DNA of 64,000 nt from Pseudomonas putida (GTDB lineage: Bacteria > Pseudomonadota > Gammaproteobacteria > Pseudomonadales > Pseudomonadaceae): positions 16,361 through 80,360 of the forward strand of contig NZ_CP066307.1 in the NCBI RefSeq assembly GCF_016406145.1, in the 5' to 3' direction. The notes under the pieces are model-generated. The model was given only the letters and a program-made list of their open reading frames with translations, had not been told where the DNA came from and ran no database searches. Each line of letters begins with the position of its first letter. The stretch's first letter is position 1. The position numbers were made by a program, and so were the translations under genes. Shown here piece after piece: positions 42,955 to 54,715 of this stretch.

Positions 42955-45900
42955 GCTACTCACCGTCTTTTCTGACGCAGAGCAGGAAGCCTTGTACGGC
43001 CTACCGGACTTCGACGATGCTCAGCGGCTGGAATACCTGGCGTTGACCGAATCTGAACTGGCGTTCGCCAGCAGCCGGCCTAGCCTGCAGGCCCAAGTCT
43101 ATTGCGTCTTGCAGATCGGCTACTTCAAGGCCAAGCATGCTTTCTTCCGCTTCGATTGGCATGAGGTCGAGGACGATTGCGCCTTCGTGCTGAGTCGCTA
43201 TTTCCACGGCGAAGCGTTCGAACGCAAGGCGATCACCAAGCATGAGCACTACAGCCAGAGGGGTCAGATCGCCGAACTGTTCGGCTACCGGTCGTGGGCG
43301 GCTAGCTTCCTGCCGCAACTGGCACAGCAGGCTGAACAGATCGTGCGGCGCGACGTAATGCCAGGATTCGTGGCCGCCGAACTGATCGTTTGGCTCAGCG
43401 AGCACAAAATCATCCGGCCCGGCCACACCACCTTACAAGAGCTGGTCAGTGAAGCCCTGTCCACCGAACGCAGGCGCTTGGGCGGCTTGCTGGCAGAAGT
43501 GTTGGACGAATCGGCCAAAGCTGCGCTGGGCCAGCTCCTGGTGCGTGACGACACCCTGTCTCAACTGGCAGCGCTCAAGCAGGACGCTAAAGATTTCGGC
43601 TGGCGTCAGATGGCAGGGGAGCGCGAGAAGCGCGCCACGCTGAAGTCCTTGCACGGGATCGCCAAGGCGCTGCTGCCCAAGCTCGGCATCTCGCAGCAGA
43701 ACCTGCTGTACTACGCGAGCCTGGCGAACTTCTATACCGTCCATGACCTGCGCCACCTGAAGGCGGAGCAGACCCGGCTCTACCTGCTGTGCTATGCCTG
43801 GGTACGTTACCGGCAGCTCACCGACAACCTGGTCGACGCGATGGCCTTCCACATGAAAAAACTTGAGGACGAGAGCCGCACGGGTGCGAAACAGTCCTTT
43901 GTCGCCGAACAGCTGCGACGCCATCAGGAAACGCCGCAGGTTGGCCGCCTGCTGTCGCTGTACGTGGACGACAGCGTGGCCGATCCGACGCCGTTCGGCG
44001 AGGTGCGCCAACGCGCCTACAAAATCATGTCCAGGGAATTGCTGCAAAACACGGCGCAGCGCATGAGCGTCAAGCCACTGAACAAACTGGCGCTGCACTG
44101 GCAGGCGGTGGACGGCCTGGCCGAACGCATTCGACGCCATCTACGGCCGCTGTACGTCGCGCTCGACTTCGCCGGCACGGCCCCCGATAACCCATGGCTC
44201 GCGGCGCTGACTTGGGCCAAGAGCGTGTTCGCCAAGCAGCAGCGCCTATCACAACGGCCACTCGACGAATGTCCGGCGGCAACGCTGCCGAAACGCTTGC
44301 GTCCGTACCTGCTGATGTTCGATGCCGAAGGCACGCCGACAGGCCTGCATGCCGATCGTTACGAATTCTGGCTTTACCGTCAGGTCAGGAAACGCTTCCA
44401 GGCGGGCGAGCTCTACATTGACGACAGCTTGCAGCACCGGCATTTGTCCGACGAGTTGGTTTCGATGGACGAGAAAGCCGCCGTGCTCGCGCAGATGGAC
44501 ATCCCCTTCCTGCGGCAGCCGGTCAGTGCCCAGCTCGATGCACTGGCGGCCGAGTTGCGTGCGCAATGGGTGGCGTTCAATCGCGAGCTGAAACAGGGCA
44601 AGCTGACGCACCTGGAATACGACAAGGACACGCAGAGACTGACCTGGCGCAAGCCCAAGGGGGAGAACCAGAAGGCGCGCGAGCAAGCTCTCTACGAGCA
44701 ACTGCCATACTGCGATGTCGCCGACGTGTTTCGCTTCGTCAACGGCCAGTGCCAGTTCCTGTCGGCGCTGACACCATTGCAGCCACGCTATGCGAAGAAG
44801 GTAGCCGACGCCGACAGTCTGATGGCGGTGATCATTGCCCAAGCCATGAACCACGGCAACCAGGTTATGGCACGTACCAGCGACATCCCGTACCACGTCC
44901 TGGAGAGTACCTACCAGCAGTACCTGCGCCAGGCGACGCTACATGTGGCCAACGATTGCATCAGCAACGCCATCGCCGCACTGCCGATCTTCCCGCATTA
45001 CTCGTTCGACCTCGATTCGTTGTACGGTGCCGTTGATGGGCAGAAATTCGGCGTCGAGCGACCAACTGTGAAGGCGCGCTACTCGCGCAAATATTTCGGC
45101 CGCGGCAAGGGCGTCGTCGCCTACACGCTGCTGTGCAATCACGTGCCGTTGAACGGCTACCTGATAGGCGCACACGAGTACGAGGCTCACCACGTGTTCG
45201 ACATCTGGTACCGCAACACGTCGGACATCGTGCCGAGCGCGATCACCGGCGACATGCACAGCATCAACAAGGCCAACTTCGCCATCCTGCACTGGTTCGG
45301 ACTTCGTTTCGAGCCGCGCTTCACCGACCTCGACGACCAGTTGCAGGAGCTGTATTGCGCCGATGATCTGGCATTGTACGAGAAATGCCTGATCCGGCCG
45401 GCTGGCCAGATCGACCGGCAACTCATCGTCGGTGAGAAGGCGAACATCGACCGAATCGTCGCCACACTGGGCCTGAAGGAAATGACGCAGGGCACGCTGA
45501 TCCGCAAGCTGTGCACCTATACGGCGCCGAACCCGACGCGGCGCGCAATCTTCGAGTTCGACAAGCTCATCCGCAGTATCTACACACTGCGCTACCTGCG
45601 CGACCCGCAACTGGAGCGTAATGTTCACCGCTCGCAGAACCGCATTGAGTCCTATCACCAGCTACGCTCGACCATCGCCCAAGTCGGTGGGAAGAAGGAA
45701 TTGACCGGCCGCACCGACATCGAAATCGAGATCAGCAACCAGTGCGCCAGGCTGATCGGCAACGCGATCATCTTCTACAACTCGGCGATCCTGTCCCTGC
45801 TGCTGACGAAGTACGAGGCAGCTGGCAATGCCAAGGCGCTGGCGTTGATCACGCAGATGTCGCCAGCGGCCTGGCGGCACATCCTGCTGAACGGGCATTA

Positions 45901-45967
45901 CACCTTCCAGACTGACGGCAAGTTCATCGACCTGGATGCGCTCGTGGCGGGACTGGAGCTGGGCTGA
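42938..45967 (+). CDS. tnpA: Tn3-family transposase TnpA, copy 2
   Basis: Second copy of the 1,009-residue transposase at 3241-6270; no frameshift or substitution seen. Confidence 0.95.
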   Translation: MSNKNKLLTVFSDAEQEALYGLPDFDDAQRLEYLALTESELAFASSRPSLQAQVYCVLQIGYFKAKHAFFRFDWHEVEDDCAFVLSRYFHGEAFERKAITKHEHYSQRGQIAELFGYRSWAASFLPQLAQQAEQIVRRDVMPGFVAAELIVWLSEHKIIRPGHTTLQELVSEALSTERRRLGGLLAEVLDESAKAALGQLLVRDDTLSQLAALKQDAKDFGWRQMAGEREKRATLKSLHGIAKALLPKLGISQQNLLYYASLANFYTVHDLRHLKAEQTRLYLLCYAWVRYRQLTDNLVDAMAFHMKKLEDESRTGAKQSFVAEQLRRHQETPQVGRLLSLYVDDSVADPTPFGEVRQRAYKIMSRELLQNTAQRMSVKPLNKLALHWQAVDGLAERIRRHLRPLYVALDFAGTAPDNPWLAALTWAKSVFAKQQRLSQRPLDECPAATLPKRLRPYLLMFDAEGTPTGLHADRYEFWLYRQVRKRFQAGELYIDDSLQHRHLSDELVSMDEKAAVLAQMDIPFLRQPVSAQLDALAAELRAQWVAFNRELKQGKLTHLEYDKDTQRLTWRKPKGENQKAREQALYEQLPYCDVADVFRFVNGQCQFLSALTPLQPRYAKKVADADSLMAVIIAQAMNHGNQVMARTSDIPYHVLESTYQQYLRQATLHVANDCISNAIAALPIFPHYSFDLDSLYGAVDGQKFGVERPTVKARYSRKYFGRGKGVVAYTLLCNHVPLNGYLIGAHEYEAHHVFDIWYRNTSDIVPSAITGDMHSINKANFAILHWFGLRFEPRFTDLDDQLQELYCADDLALYEKCLIRPAGQIDRQLIVGEKANIDRIVATLGLKEMTQGTLIRKLCTYTAPNPTRRAIFEFDKLIRSIYTLRYLRDPQLERNVHRSQNRIESYHQLRSTIAQVGGKKELTGRTDIEIEISNQCARLIGNAIIFYNSAILSLLLTKYEAAGNAKALALITQMSPAAWRHILLNGHYTFQTDGKFIDLDALVAGLELG

Positions 45968-45999
45968 CGGAAATTTCTGGGATTCCGGCGTACAACCCC
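45962..45999 (-). repeat. right 38-bp terminal inverted repeat, copy 2
   Basis: Same as 6265-6302; the next base starts TGGATAAAATC. Confidence 0.9.
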
Positions 46000-46108
46000 T
46001 GGATAAAATCGAGCCGCACGAGTGGCTGATGTCCCTAAGAGACTGGACACTTAGGTTCCGGTATCGGCTAACTCTTGTCCTGTATGTACTTCCCGTGGAG
46101 AAACCCAA

Positions 46109-46993
46109 TTGAGAAACAAGTTTGCGACAGGAATAGGCGTTGTGCTTGCATGTGTGGTTGCCTCGTTTATACCAACCCCCGTATTCGCCCTAGACACCAC
46201 GAAGCTGATCCAAGCCGTCCAAGCCGAAGAGAGCGCCTTGCAGGCCCGAGTCGGCATGACTGTGTTTGACGAAAACACAGGAACGACATGGAACTATCGG
46301 GGCGATGAGCGGTTTCCATTGAACAGTACGCACAAGACGTTTTCCTGTGCAGCCTTGCTCGCGAAGGTTGATGGGAAGTCCCTTTCTCTGAGTCAATCCG
46401 TATCGATCAGCAAGGAAATGCTGGTCACCTATTCGCCGATTACGGAAAAGTCGCTGTCACCCGAAACCGTTACCTTAGGCAGAATTTGTCAGGCAGCGGT
46501 GAGCTATAGCGATAACACGGCCGCAAACGTCGTCTCTAATGCCATTGGAGGGGCAACCGGATTCAACGCGTACATGCGGTCTATCGGTGATGAACAAACC
46601 CGACTTGATCGCAAAGAACCCGAGTTGAACGAAGGTACGCCGGGCGATGTGCGTGACACCACCACTCCCAACGCCATCGTCAACAGTCTGAGAAAGATAC
46701 TTCTTGGCGACGGGTTGTCCGTCTCATCCCGATCCGAGCTGACGCAATGGATGCTGGACGATCAGGTCGCCGGTGCGCTCCTGCGTGCCTCACTGCCATC
46801 AGACTGGAAGATTGCCGACAAGACGGGGGCGGGAGGTTACGGTTCCCGCTCGATCGTCGCAGTGATCTGGCCGCCATCGAAGCAGCCACTAGTGGTTGGC
46901 ATCTATATTACGCAAACCAAAGCGTCCATGCAGGCCAGCAATCAGGCGATTGCAAGAATAGGAGTGGTGCTGAAGGATGCGGTCGCTCCTTGA
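46109..46993 (+). CDS. blaSCO-1: class A beta-lactamase, SCO-1/CARB-like
   Basis: 294 residues from TTG 46109 (RNKFATGIGVVLACVVA signal peptide); no in-frame ATG or GTG sits nearby, and GTGGAG precedes the start. Active-site motifs: STHK (Ser70-Lys73), SDN in YSDNTAAN, EPELNEG with the omega-loop Glu166, and KTGAGG. The pattern RLDRKEPELNEGTPGDVRDTT is carbenicillinase-like, but KTG replaces the RSG usual in CARB enzymes. From memory it fits SCO-1; the exact allele needs comparison. Periplasmic penicillin hydrolysis is expected. Confidence 0.8.
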   Translation: MRNKFATGIGVVLACVVASFIPTPVFALDTTKLIQAVQAEESALQARVGMTVFDENTGTTWNYRGDERFPLNSTHKTFSCAALLAKVDGKSLSLSQSVSISKEMLVTYSPITEKSLSPETVTLGRICQAAVSYSDNTAANVVSNAIGGATGFNAYMRSIGDEQTRLDRKEPELNEGTPGDVRDTTTPNAIVNSLRKILLGDGLSVSSRSELTQWMLDDQVAGALLRASLPSDWKIADKTGAGGYGSRSIVAVIWPPSKQPLVVGIYITQTKASMQASNQAIARIGVVLKDAVAP

Positions 46994-47351
46994 TGTAGCC
47001 AACTTGCAGACGCCAAGGGCCAACGGCAGGTATAGGATTTGAAAACGGCTATTGATGATGAAAACATCATCTGGCCGGTTAGGGTCGGGTGCCGTCGCGT
47101 GCGCAGTGTCAAAGCTGACATGACGAATACGTGAGATGGGTTGATGCTCGCCGTCCGGTCAGGCAGCCGCCCCCCTGCAGGAGTCACAGCAGTTGTATGC
47201 CACCCGCCATCCGAGACGTCAGTCGGCCCCGTCCAGACCGGAACAATCTGGACGTGACATCCGGCTGGCATTGCCGTGATCGAAATGGCGGCTAGTGACA
47301 CGACTGTTGGGTCTACCCCATCGACCGGGCGAGGGACAAGCCACGTTGATC
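46994..47351. other. non-coding stretch downstream of bla
   Basis: 358 bp without a credible gene. It ends with GACAAGCCACGTTGATC, which resembles the sequence just inside the left end of the 5.6-kb transposons. Confidence 0.6.
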
Positions 47352-47389
47352 GGCTGACGGAATTTTCGGCGGTTCCGGCTTAGAACCCC
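47352..47389 (-). repeat. terminal repeat of a related Tn3-family transposon
   Basis: Reverse complement begins GGGGTTCTAAGCCGGAACCG and continues CGAAAATTCCGTCAGCC. It shares the frame GGGGTT.TAAGCCGGAA....AATTCCGTCAGCC with the 5.6-kb copies but is clearly a different element. Confidence 0.8.
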
Positions 47390-48229
47390 TTCTTGACACT
47401 TGAGGGGCGCAATCACGCCCTGGGCCTGGCAGGCCGACCCCTCCCTTGGCGTTCAACCTTGCGGCCTTCGAGCTGGAGCCATCTTCCGACTTGGCGACGG
47501 CGCAGGAGTCACCGCGGCCTTGACAGTTGGGGAGTCCAGAGGGGGCCTTGGCCCCCTTTGGAAGAGCACGAACTTCTGCCAGGCGCTTGCGCCTGGCTAT
47601 GGTCAGCCGTAGCGCCGTAGGCGCTCCATTCTTGGGGTGAAGGCCGTAGGCCGAGGGGCAACGCCCCTGGGGGGATGGGAGGCCGCTTTAGCGGCCGGGT
47701 GGGATCGAGAAGGGGGGGCACCCCCCTTCGGCGGCCGATCATTCTGCGGGGCACCTTGGGCCGGTTTGCCGCTTTTTTCGACACCCGGTTATAACAACTA
47801 GGTTTAATATAAAGGTTATGAAGGGTTAAAAGCCGGTTAGCTTGACCGGAAAACGCGCGCAAGCCGTTGATACGCCAAGGAAAAGGCTCGAAGGGCCGCC
47901 CCTCAAGTGTCAATGGATAAGCCCCTCAAGGGTCAATAGTCTGCCCGTCAAGTGTCAAGGATCGCGCCCCTCATCTGTCAGCACCCCCGCCCCTCAAGTG
48001 TCAGTACGGCAAGGGCCTTGCCAACAGGCTTATCCACAACTTCTGTGGATAAAGCCAGCCCGATCAAGCACATAGGCCGCCTCGACGGCCTCCGGCGCGG
48101 CTCCAGCCGGCCGATTTCGAGGCCGGCCCCTCATCTGTCAGCATCGCGCCGGGGTGCGCTGCCCCCCAAGTGTCAAGAAACGCCCCTCAACTGTCACCAG
48201 CCGGCGTTTTGTCCCCAAACGATCCACAA
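47390..48229 (-). other. oriV: IncP-1 vegetative origin (oriV)
   Basis: Nine iterons of the TGACACTTGAGGGGC / TGACAGATGAGGGGC type: one at about 47394, five at about 47895-48006, three at about 48123-48200. This 1+5+3 grouping is that of RK2. DnaA boxes (TTATCCACAACTTCTGTGGATAA region, about 48030) and a TTTAATATAAAGG AT-rich stretch are present. The initiator TrfA is not in the window; it should lie beyond 64000. No gene is expected within. Confidence 0.92.
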
Positions 48230-48267
48230 GGGGGAACCGCAGAATTCGGAAAAAATCGTACGCTAAG
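48230..48267 (+). repeat. outer 38-bp Tn501-type end
   Basis: GGGGGAACCGCAGAATTC... ending CGCTAAG. This is the boundary of the island with IncP-1 oriV. Confidence 0.92.
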
Positions 48268-48309
48268 CTAACGGTGTTCTCGTGACAGCTCTTTGACTAG
48301 GCTTTCTAA

Positions 48310-48347
48310 GGGGTCGTCTCAGAAAACGGAAAATAAAGCACGCTAAG
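48310..48347 (+). repeat. inner Tn21-type 38-bp end
   Basis: GGGGTCGTCTCAGAAAACGG... ending CGCTAAG, 42 bp inside the outer end. Nested ends of this kind are known at the mer side of Tn501. Confidence 0.88.
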
Positions 48348-48363
48348 GCGTAACTACCCTCGG

Positions 48364-48798
48364 CTACACCGCGTCGGCACCACGCGGCTCTTTCTCCCCT
48401 TGCAGCGAAGCAATCAGCGGGCAAGAAACGTTCCCTTGCCGCGCATGGCAGGCGAACACAAGTTCGGATAGCACGGTTTCCATGCGCGCCAGGTCGGTCA
48501 TTTTTTCGCGCACGTCCTGAAGCTTGTGCTCGGCCAGGCTGCTGGCTTCCTCGCAGTGGGTGCCGTCATCCAGCCTCAGCAGCTCTGCGATCTCGTCGAG
48601 GCTGAATCCGAGCCGCTGGGCTGATTTCACGAAGCGCACCCGCGTCACATCCGCCTCGCCATAGCGGCGGATGCTGCCATAGGGCTTGTCCGGCTCCGGC
48701 AACAAGCCCTTGCGCTGATAGAACCGGATTGTTTCCACGTTGACCCCGGCCGCCTTGGCGAAAACGCCAATAGTCAGATTCTCCAAATTTTTTTCCAT
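48364..48798 (-). CDS. merR: MerR mercury-responsive regulator
   Basis: 144 residues from ATG 48798 ([20 protein letters not shown]); the frame above it runs through the operator and is not coding. Winged helix in the first 70 residues; Hg(II)-binding cysteines in [23 protein letters not shown]. It represses and, with Hg(II), activates the divergent mer promoter. Confidence 0.97.
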   Translation of the reverse strand: MEKNLENLTIGVFAKAAGVNVETIRFYQRKGLLPEPDKPYGSIRRYGEADVTRVRFVKSAQRLGFSLDEIAELLRLDDGTHCEEASSLAEHKLQDVREKMTDLARMETVLSELVFACHARQGNVSCPLIASLQGEKEPRGADAV

Positions 48799-48803
48799 AT
48801 TGC

Positions 48804-48834
48804 TTGACTCCGTACATTGGTACGGAAGTAAGCT
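48804..48834 (+). promoter_or_regulatory. merOP: MerR operator and PT promoter
   Basis: -35 TTGACT (48804-48809) and -10 TAAGCT (48829-48834) with the over-long 19-bp spacer that MerR untwists; dyad CCGTAC-attg-GTACGG (48810-48825) between them. Confidence 0.95.
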
Positions 48835-48869
48835 TAAGCTATCCAATCCAGATTTGAAAGGACAAGCGT

Positions 48870-49220
48870 ATGTCTGAACCTCAAAACGGGCGCGGGGCGC
48901 TCTTCACTGGCGGGCTAGCCGCCATCCTCGCCGCGGCTTGCTGCCTGGGGCCGCTGGTTCTGATCGCCCTGGGGTTCAGCGGCGCTTGGATCGGCAACTT
49001 GACGGTGTTGGAACCTTATCGCCCGATCTTCATCGGCGCGGCGTTGGTGGCGCTGTTTTTCGCCTGGCGGCGCATCTACCGACCGGCGCAAGCCTGCAAA
49101 CCAGGGGATGTGTGTGCGATTCCCCAAGTGCGCGCTACTTACAAGCTCATTTTCTGGGTCGTGGCCGCGCTGGTTCTGGTCGCGCTCGGATTTCCCTACG
49201 TCATGCCATTTTTCTATTAA
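48870..49220 (+). CDS. merT: MerT mercuric ion transporter
   Basis: 116 residues with three transmembrane helices. A Cys-Cys pair is in the first helix ([10 protein letters not shown]) and a second pair in the cytoplasmic loop (CKPGDVC). It takes Hg(II) from MerP and passes it across the inner membrane to MerA. Separated from merR by the operator. Confidence 0.97.
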   Translation: MSEPQNGRGALFTGGLAAILAAACCLGPLVLIALGFSGAWIGNLTVLEPYRPIFIGAALVALFFAWRRIYRPAQACKPGDVCAIPQVRATYKLIFWVVAALVLVALGFPYVMPFFY

Positions 49221-49235
49221 TCACAGGAGTTCATC

Positions 49236-49511
49236 ATGAAAAAACTGTTTGCCTCTCTCGCCATCGCTGCCGTTGTTGCCCCCGTGTGGGCCGCCACCCA
49301 GACCGTCACGCTGTCCGTACCGGGCATGACCTGCTCCGCTTGTCCGATCACCGTCAAGAAGGCGATTTCCAAGGTCGAAGGCGTCAGCAAAGTTAACGTG
49401 ACCTTCGAGACACGCGAAGCGGTTGTCACCTTCGATGATGCCAAGACCAGCGTGCAGAAGCTGACCAAGGCCACCGAAGACGCAGGCTATCCGTCCAGCG
49501 TCAAGAAGTGA
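49236..49511 (+). CDS. merP: MerP periplasmic mercury-binding protein
   Basis: 91 residues; cleavable signal peptide (MKKLFASLAIAAVVAPVWA), then a heavy-metal-associated domain with GMTCSACP. It binds Hg(II) through the two cysteines and delivers it to MerT. merC is absent after it, as in Tn501. Confidence 0.97.
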   Translation: MKKLFASLAIAAVVAPVWAATQTVTLSVPGMTCSACPITVKKAISKVEGVSKVNVTFETREAVVTFDDAKTSVQKLTKATEDAGYPSSVKK

Positions 49512-49519
49512 GGCACTGA

Positions 49520-51268
<1,749 letters not shown>

Positions 51269-51285
51269 GAAAAAGGAGGTGTTCA

Positions 51286-51651
51286 ATGAACGCCTACACG
51301 GTGTCCCGGCTGGCTCTTGATGCCGGGGTGAGCGTGCATATCGTGCGCGACTACCTGCTGCGCGGATTGCTGCGCCCGGTGGCGTGCACACCAGGCGGCT
51401 ACGGCTTGTTCGATGACGCCGCCTTGCAACGGCTGTGCTTCGTGCGGGCGGCCTTCGAGGCGGGCATCGGCCTCGACGCGCTGGCGCGGCTGTGCCGGGC
51501 GCTGGATGCGGCGGACGGCGACGAAGCGGCCGCGCAGCTTGCCCTGCTGCGTCAGTTCGTCGAGCGTCGGCGCGAAGCGTTGGCCGATCTGGAAGTGCAG
51601 TTGGCCACCCTGCCGACCGAGCCGGCACAGCACGCGGAGAGTCTGCCATGA
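51286..51651 (+). CDS. merD: MerD co-regulator
   Basis: 121 residues from ATG 51286 behind AAAAGGAGG; MerR-like winged helix ([20 protein letters not shown]) lacking the mercury cysteines of MerR. It helps switch the operon off after detoxification. Overlaps merE by 4 bp. Confidence 0.95.
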   Translation: MNAYTVSRLALDAGVSVHIVRDYLLRGLLRPVACTPGGYGLFDDAALQRLCFVRAAFEAGIGLDALARLCRALDAADGDEAAAQLALLRQFVERRREALADLEVQLATLPTEPAQHAESLP

Positions 51652-51884
51652 ACAACCCCGAGCGCTTGCCGTCCGAGACGCACAAACCGATCACCGGCTA
51701 CCTGTGGGGCGGACTGGCTGTGCTGACTTGCCCCTGCCACCTGCCCATCCTCGCTGTCGTGCTGGCCGGCACAACCGCCGGTGCTTTCCTCGGCGAGCAT
51801 TGGGTCATCGCGGCGCTCGGTTTGACCGGCCTGTTCCTTCTGTCCCTGTCGCGGGCGTTGCGGGCATTCAGGGAAAGAGAATGA
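51648..51884 (+). CDS. merE: MerE mercury transporter
   Basis: 78 residues, two transmembrane helices with a CPCH motif ([13 protein letters not shown]). Proposed inner-membrane uptake of methylmercury and Hg(II). Overlaps merD and urf2 by 4 bp each. Confidence 0.95.
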   Translation: MNNPERLPSETHKPITGYLWGGLAVLTCPCHLPILAVVLAGTTAGAFLGEHWVIAALGLTGLFLLSLSRALRAFRERE

Positions 51885-52870
51885 GCGCTTTCCGGCCGGA
51901 TGGATGGACGACGCCGGAACTGGCCCAAGCGGTCGAGCGCGGGCAGCTTGAACTGCACTACCAGCCCGTCGTCGATCTGCGCAGTGGTGGGATTGTCGGC
52001 GCGGAAGCCCTGTTGCGCTGGCGTCATCCGACGCTTGGACTATTGCCACCGGGCCAGTTCCTGCCCGTGGTCGAATCGTCCGGCCTGATGCCTGAAATCG
52101 GCGCTTGGGTGCTGGGCGAAGCCTGCCGCCAGATGCGTGACTGGCGAATGCTGGCATGGCGACCGTTCCGGCTGGCCGTCAATGTTTCGGCGAGCCAAGT
52201 GGGACCGGACTTCGACGGGTGGGTAAAGGGCGTGCTGGCTGATGCCGAGTTGCCCGCCGAGTATCTCGAAATCGAGCTGACCGAATCGGTCGCGTTTGGT
52301 GATCCGGCGATCTTCCCCGCCCTGGACGCCTTGCGGCAGATCGGTGTGCGCTTCGCCGCCGATGACTTCGGGACGGGGTATTCCTGTCTGCAACATCTGA
52401 AGTGCTGCCCAATCAGCACGCTCAAGATCGACCAATCGTTTGTCGCCGGGCTCGCCAACGACCGCCGCGACCAAACCATCGTGCACACCGTGATTCAGCT
52501 TGCGCACGGGCTGGGCATGGATGTGGTGGCTGAAGGCGTGGAAACATCGGCGAGTCTTGATCTATTGCGACAAGCGGACTGCGACACAGGACAAGGCTTC
52601 CTGTTCGCGAAGCCAATGCCGGCGGCGGCATTCGCCGTCTTCGTCAGTCAATGGAGGGGTGCCACCATGAATGCAAGTGACTCGACCACCACCAGTTGCT
52701 GCGTGTGCTGCAAGGAAATCCCGCTCGATGCCGCCTTCACCCCGGAAGGCGCGGAATACGTCGAGCACTTCTGCGGGTTGGAGTGTTATCAACGCTTCGA
52801 AGCGCGTGCCAAGACAGGGAACGAAACCGATGCCGATCCGAACGCCTGCGACTCGCTACCGTCAGATTGA
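51881..52870 (+). CDS. urf2: Urf2, EAL-domain protein with Cys-rich tail
   Basis: 329 residues from ATG 51881. EAL phosphodiesterase-like domain ([44 protein letters not shown]) followed by a DUF3330-like tail with many cysteines ([22 protein letters not shown]). Complete here. Bases 51927-52010 are duplicated at 63707-63790. Possible cyclic-di-GMP turnover, untested for this family. Confidence 0.88.
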   Translation: MSAFRPDGWTTPELAQAVERGQLELHYQPVVDLRSGGIVGAEALLRWRHPTLGLLPPGQFLPVVESSGLMPEIGAWVLGEACRQMRDWRMLAWRPFRLAVNVSASQVGPDFDGWVKGVLADAELPAEYLEIELTESVAFGDPAIFPALDALRQIGVRFAADDFGTGYSCLQHLKCCPISTLKIDQSFVAGLANDRRDQTIVHTVIQLAHGLGMDVVAEGVETSASLDLLRQADCDTGQGFLFAKPMPAAAFAVFVSQWRGATMNASDSTTTSCCVCCKEIPLDAAFTPEGAEYVEHFCGLECYQRFEARAKTGNETDADPNACDSLPSD

Positions 52871-53213
52871 GGCATAGCTCAGGCTGACATCCAAACAGGA
52901 CGCCCTAGTCCGGGGGTGACTCGCAGAAATTGCCCTCTTCCTGTAGACTGTTGCGGCCATTGAGTTACTAAAGACACTCGATAAGACCTCATGCTTACCC
53001 TGCAAAACATGATCTGGCTGCCTACGCCGCCATAGCGCTTCGCCCCCCCGCATCATCTGTGACTGCTTGCTCTGCCAGCGGTCGCTTTCTGCTGTGCTTT
53101 AGGTTTTAACACCCGCCACAGCTCCTCTACATCCGACATTTGACCTCGTATCGACCAGCTGCACTTGGCCTGCGCCATGCTGTGCTGCGCGATCCATTGC
53201 CTTGGGAATTCTG
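52871..53213. other. junction stretch between mer and sup operon
   Basis: 343 bp with no supported gene. It must contain the mer-to-sup breakpoint and the promoter of the sulP operon; no 38-bp transposon end is visible. Confidence 0.6.
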
Positions 53214-54701
53214 ATGCTCCACTCGTTAAAACAAACCTGGTTATCCAACATCCGTGGCGACATCCTCGCCGGTCTTGTGGTCGCACTGGCCCTAATCCCT
53301 GAAGCCATCGCCTTCTCGATCATTGCTGGCGTTGACCCTAAGGTCGGCCTTTACGCCTCTTTCTGTATCGCTGTGGTGATCGCCTTTGTCGGTGGCCGCC
53401 CAGGCATGATTTCGGCCGCAACGGGTGCCATGGCACTGCTGATGGTGACTCTGGTCAAGAACCATGGTCTTGAATATCTGCTGGCCGCCACGCTGCTATG
53501 TGGCGTGCTACAAATTGCTGCTGGCTACCTGAAGCTCGGATCGCTGATGCGCTTCGTCTCGCGCTCGGTGGTGACCGGTTTTGTCAATGCACTGGCGATC
53601 CTGATTTTCATGGCTCAGCTGCCCGAGCTGACTAATGTCACCTGGCACGTCTACGCCATGACAGCCGCAGGCCTCGGCATCATCTATCTGTTCCCCTATG
53701 TCCCCAAGATCGGCAAGCTCATCCCATCGCCGCTGGTGTGCATCATCGTGCTGACCGCCGTCGCCATGTCGGTTGGTCTGGATATCCGCACGGTCGGTGA
53801 TATGGGTGAACTGCCGGATACGCTACCGATCTTCCTCTGGCCTGATGTGCCGCTGACATTCGAGACGCTGGCCATCATCTTTCCTTATTCGGCAGCACTG
53901 GCTGTGGTCGGTCTGTTGGAGTCGATGATGACCGCGACCATTGTCGACGACCTGACCGACACCCCGAGTGACAAGAACCGCGAGTGCAAGGGCCAGGGCG
54001 TGGCCAACATTGCTTCGGGTCTGATCGGCGGTATGGCTGGCTGCGCGATGATTGGTCAGTCGATCATTAACGTGAAATCCGGCGGTCGTTCTCGCCTGTC
54101 GTCTCTTGCCGCAGGCGTATTTCTGCTGCTGATGGTGGTTTTCCTCGGCGACTGGCTGAAGCAGATCCCAATGGCTGCGCTGGTGGCAGTGATGATCATG
54201 GTGTCCATCGGCACCTTCAGTTGGGATTCGCTGCGCAACCTGAAGAAGCATCCGTTGTCGACCAACATTGTCATGGTCGTCACCGTGGTGGTCGTGGTGG
54301 CCACCCACAACCTGGCCTTCGGCGTGTTAGCCGGCGTGCTACTGGCTGCGATGTTCTTCGCCAACAAGGTTGGCCATTACATGGCGATCAGTTCTTCGCT
54401 GGACGAAGCCGGCGAGCATCGTAGCTATAACGTCACCGGTCAGGTGTTCTTCAGCTCGGCTGACAAGTTCGTCGCAGCCTTCGACTTCAAGGAAGCCCTG
54501 AACAAGGTAACCATCGACCTGAATCGTGCACACTTCTGGGATATCACCGCTGTTGCAGCCCTGGACAAGGTAGTCATTAAGTTCCGCCGTGAAGGTACTG
54601 AAGTCGAAGTGCTGGGCTTAAACGAGGCCAGCGCCACTATCGTGGATCGCTTTGGTGTTCACGATAAACCTGACGCCATTGATCAACTCATGGGCCACTG
54701 A
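53214..54701 (+). CDS. sup: SulP-family anion transporter ('sup')
   Basis: 495 residues from ATG 53214 (a TTG four codons up is less likely). About ten to twelve membrane helices, the SulP signature region near the N-terminus ([20 protein letters not shown]), and a C-terminal STAS domain ([15 protein letters not shown]...[14 protein letters not shown]). Transports sulfate or bicarbonate; the substrate is not known here. First gene of the sulP-usp-dksA operon seen in Tn1403-like Pseudomonas transposons. Confidence 0.9.
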   Translation: MLHSLKQTWLSNIRGDILAGLVVALALIPEAIAFSIIAGVDPKVGLYASFCIAVVIAFVGGRPGMISAATGAMALLMVTLVKNHGLEYLLAATLLCGVLQIAAGYLKLGSLMRFVSRSVVTGFVNALAILIFMAQLPELTNVTWHVYAMTAAGLGIIYLFPYVPKIGKLIPSPLVCIIVLTAVAMSVGLDIRTVGDMGELPDTLPIFLWPDVPLTFETLAIIFPYSAALAVVGLLESMMTATIVDDLTDTPSDKNRECKGQGVANIASGLIGGMAGCAMIGQSIINVKSGGRSRLSSLAAGVFLLLMVVFLGDWLKQIPMAALVAVMIMVSIGTFSWDSLRNLKKHPLSTNIVMVVTVVVVVATHNLAFGVLAGVLLAAMFFANKVGHYMAISSSLDEAGEHRSYNVTGQVFFSSADKFVAAFDFKEALNKVTIDLNRAHFWDITAVAALDKVVIKFRREGTEVEVLGLNEASATIVDRFGVHDKPDAIDQLMGH

Positions 54702-54715
54702 GAAGGAGAACAACA

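Larger units (their letters stand above)
40370..45999 (+). mobile_element. Tn3-family transposon, copy 2 (5,630 bp)
   Basis: Identical in length, gene content and all compared sequence to 673-6302, same orientation. Flanks are GAACT on the left and TGGAT on the right. With copy 1 it encloses the entire inner plasmid. Confidence 0.93.
46000..47389 (+). mobile_element. bla-carrying transposon remnant
   Basis: A segment between the right end of copy 2 and a distinct 38-bp Tn3-type end at 47352-47389. It carries one beta-lactamase gene and 358 bp of non-coding sequence. It has no transposase of its own and probably moved as a passenger of a relative of the 5.6-kb transposon. Confidence 0.6.

Noticed and set aside
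47393..48075. Several open frames in the IncP-1 oriV region
   Set aside because: They consist of translated iterons and GC-rich origin sequence without ribosome sites.
48799..48846. Upstream extension of merR
   Set aside because: It would translate the merR operator; the established start is MEKNLENL at 48798.
53000..53323. Leftward frames over the sup promoter region
   Set aside because: Short, antisense to sulP, no ribosome site or recognisable product.
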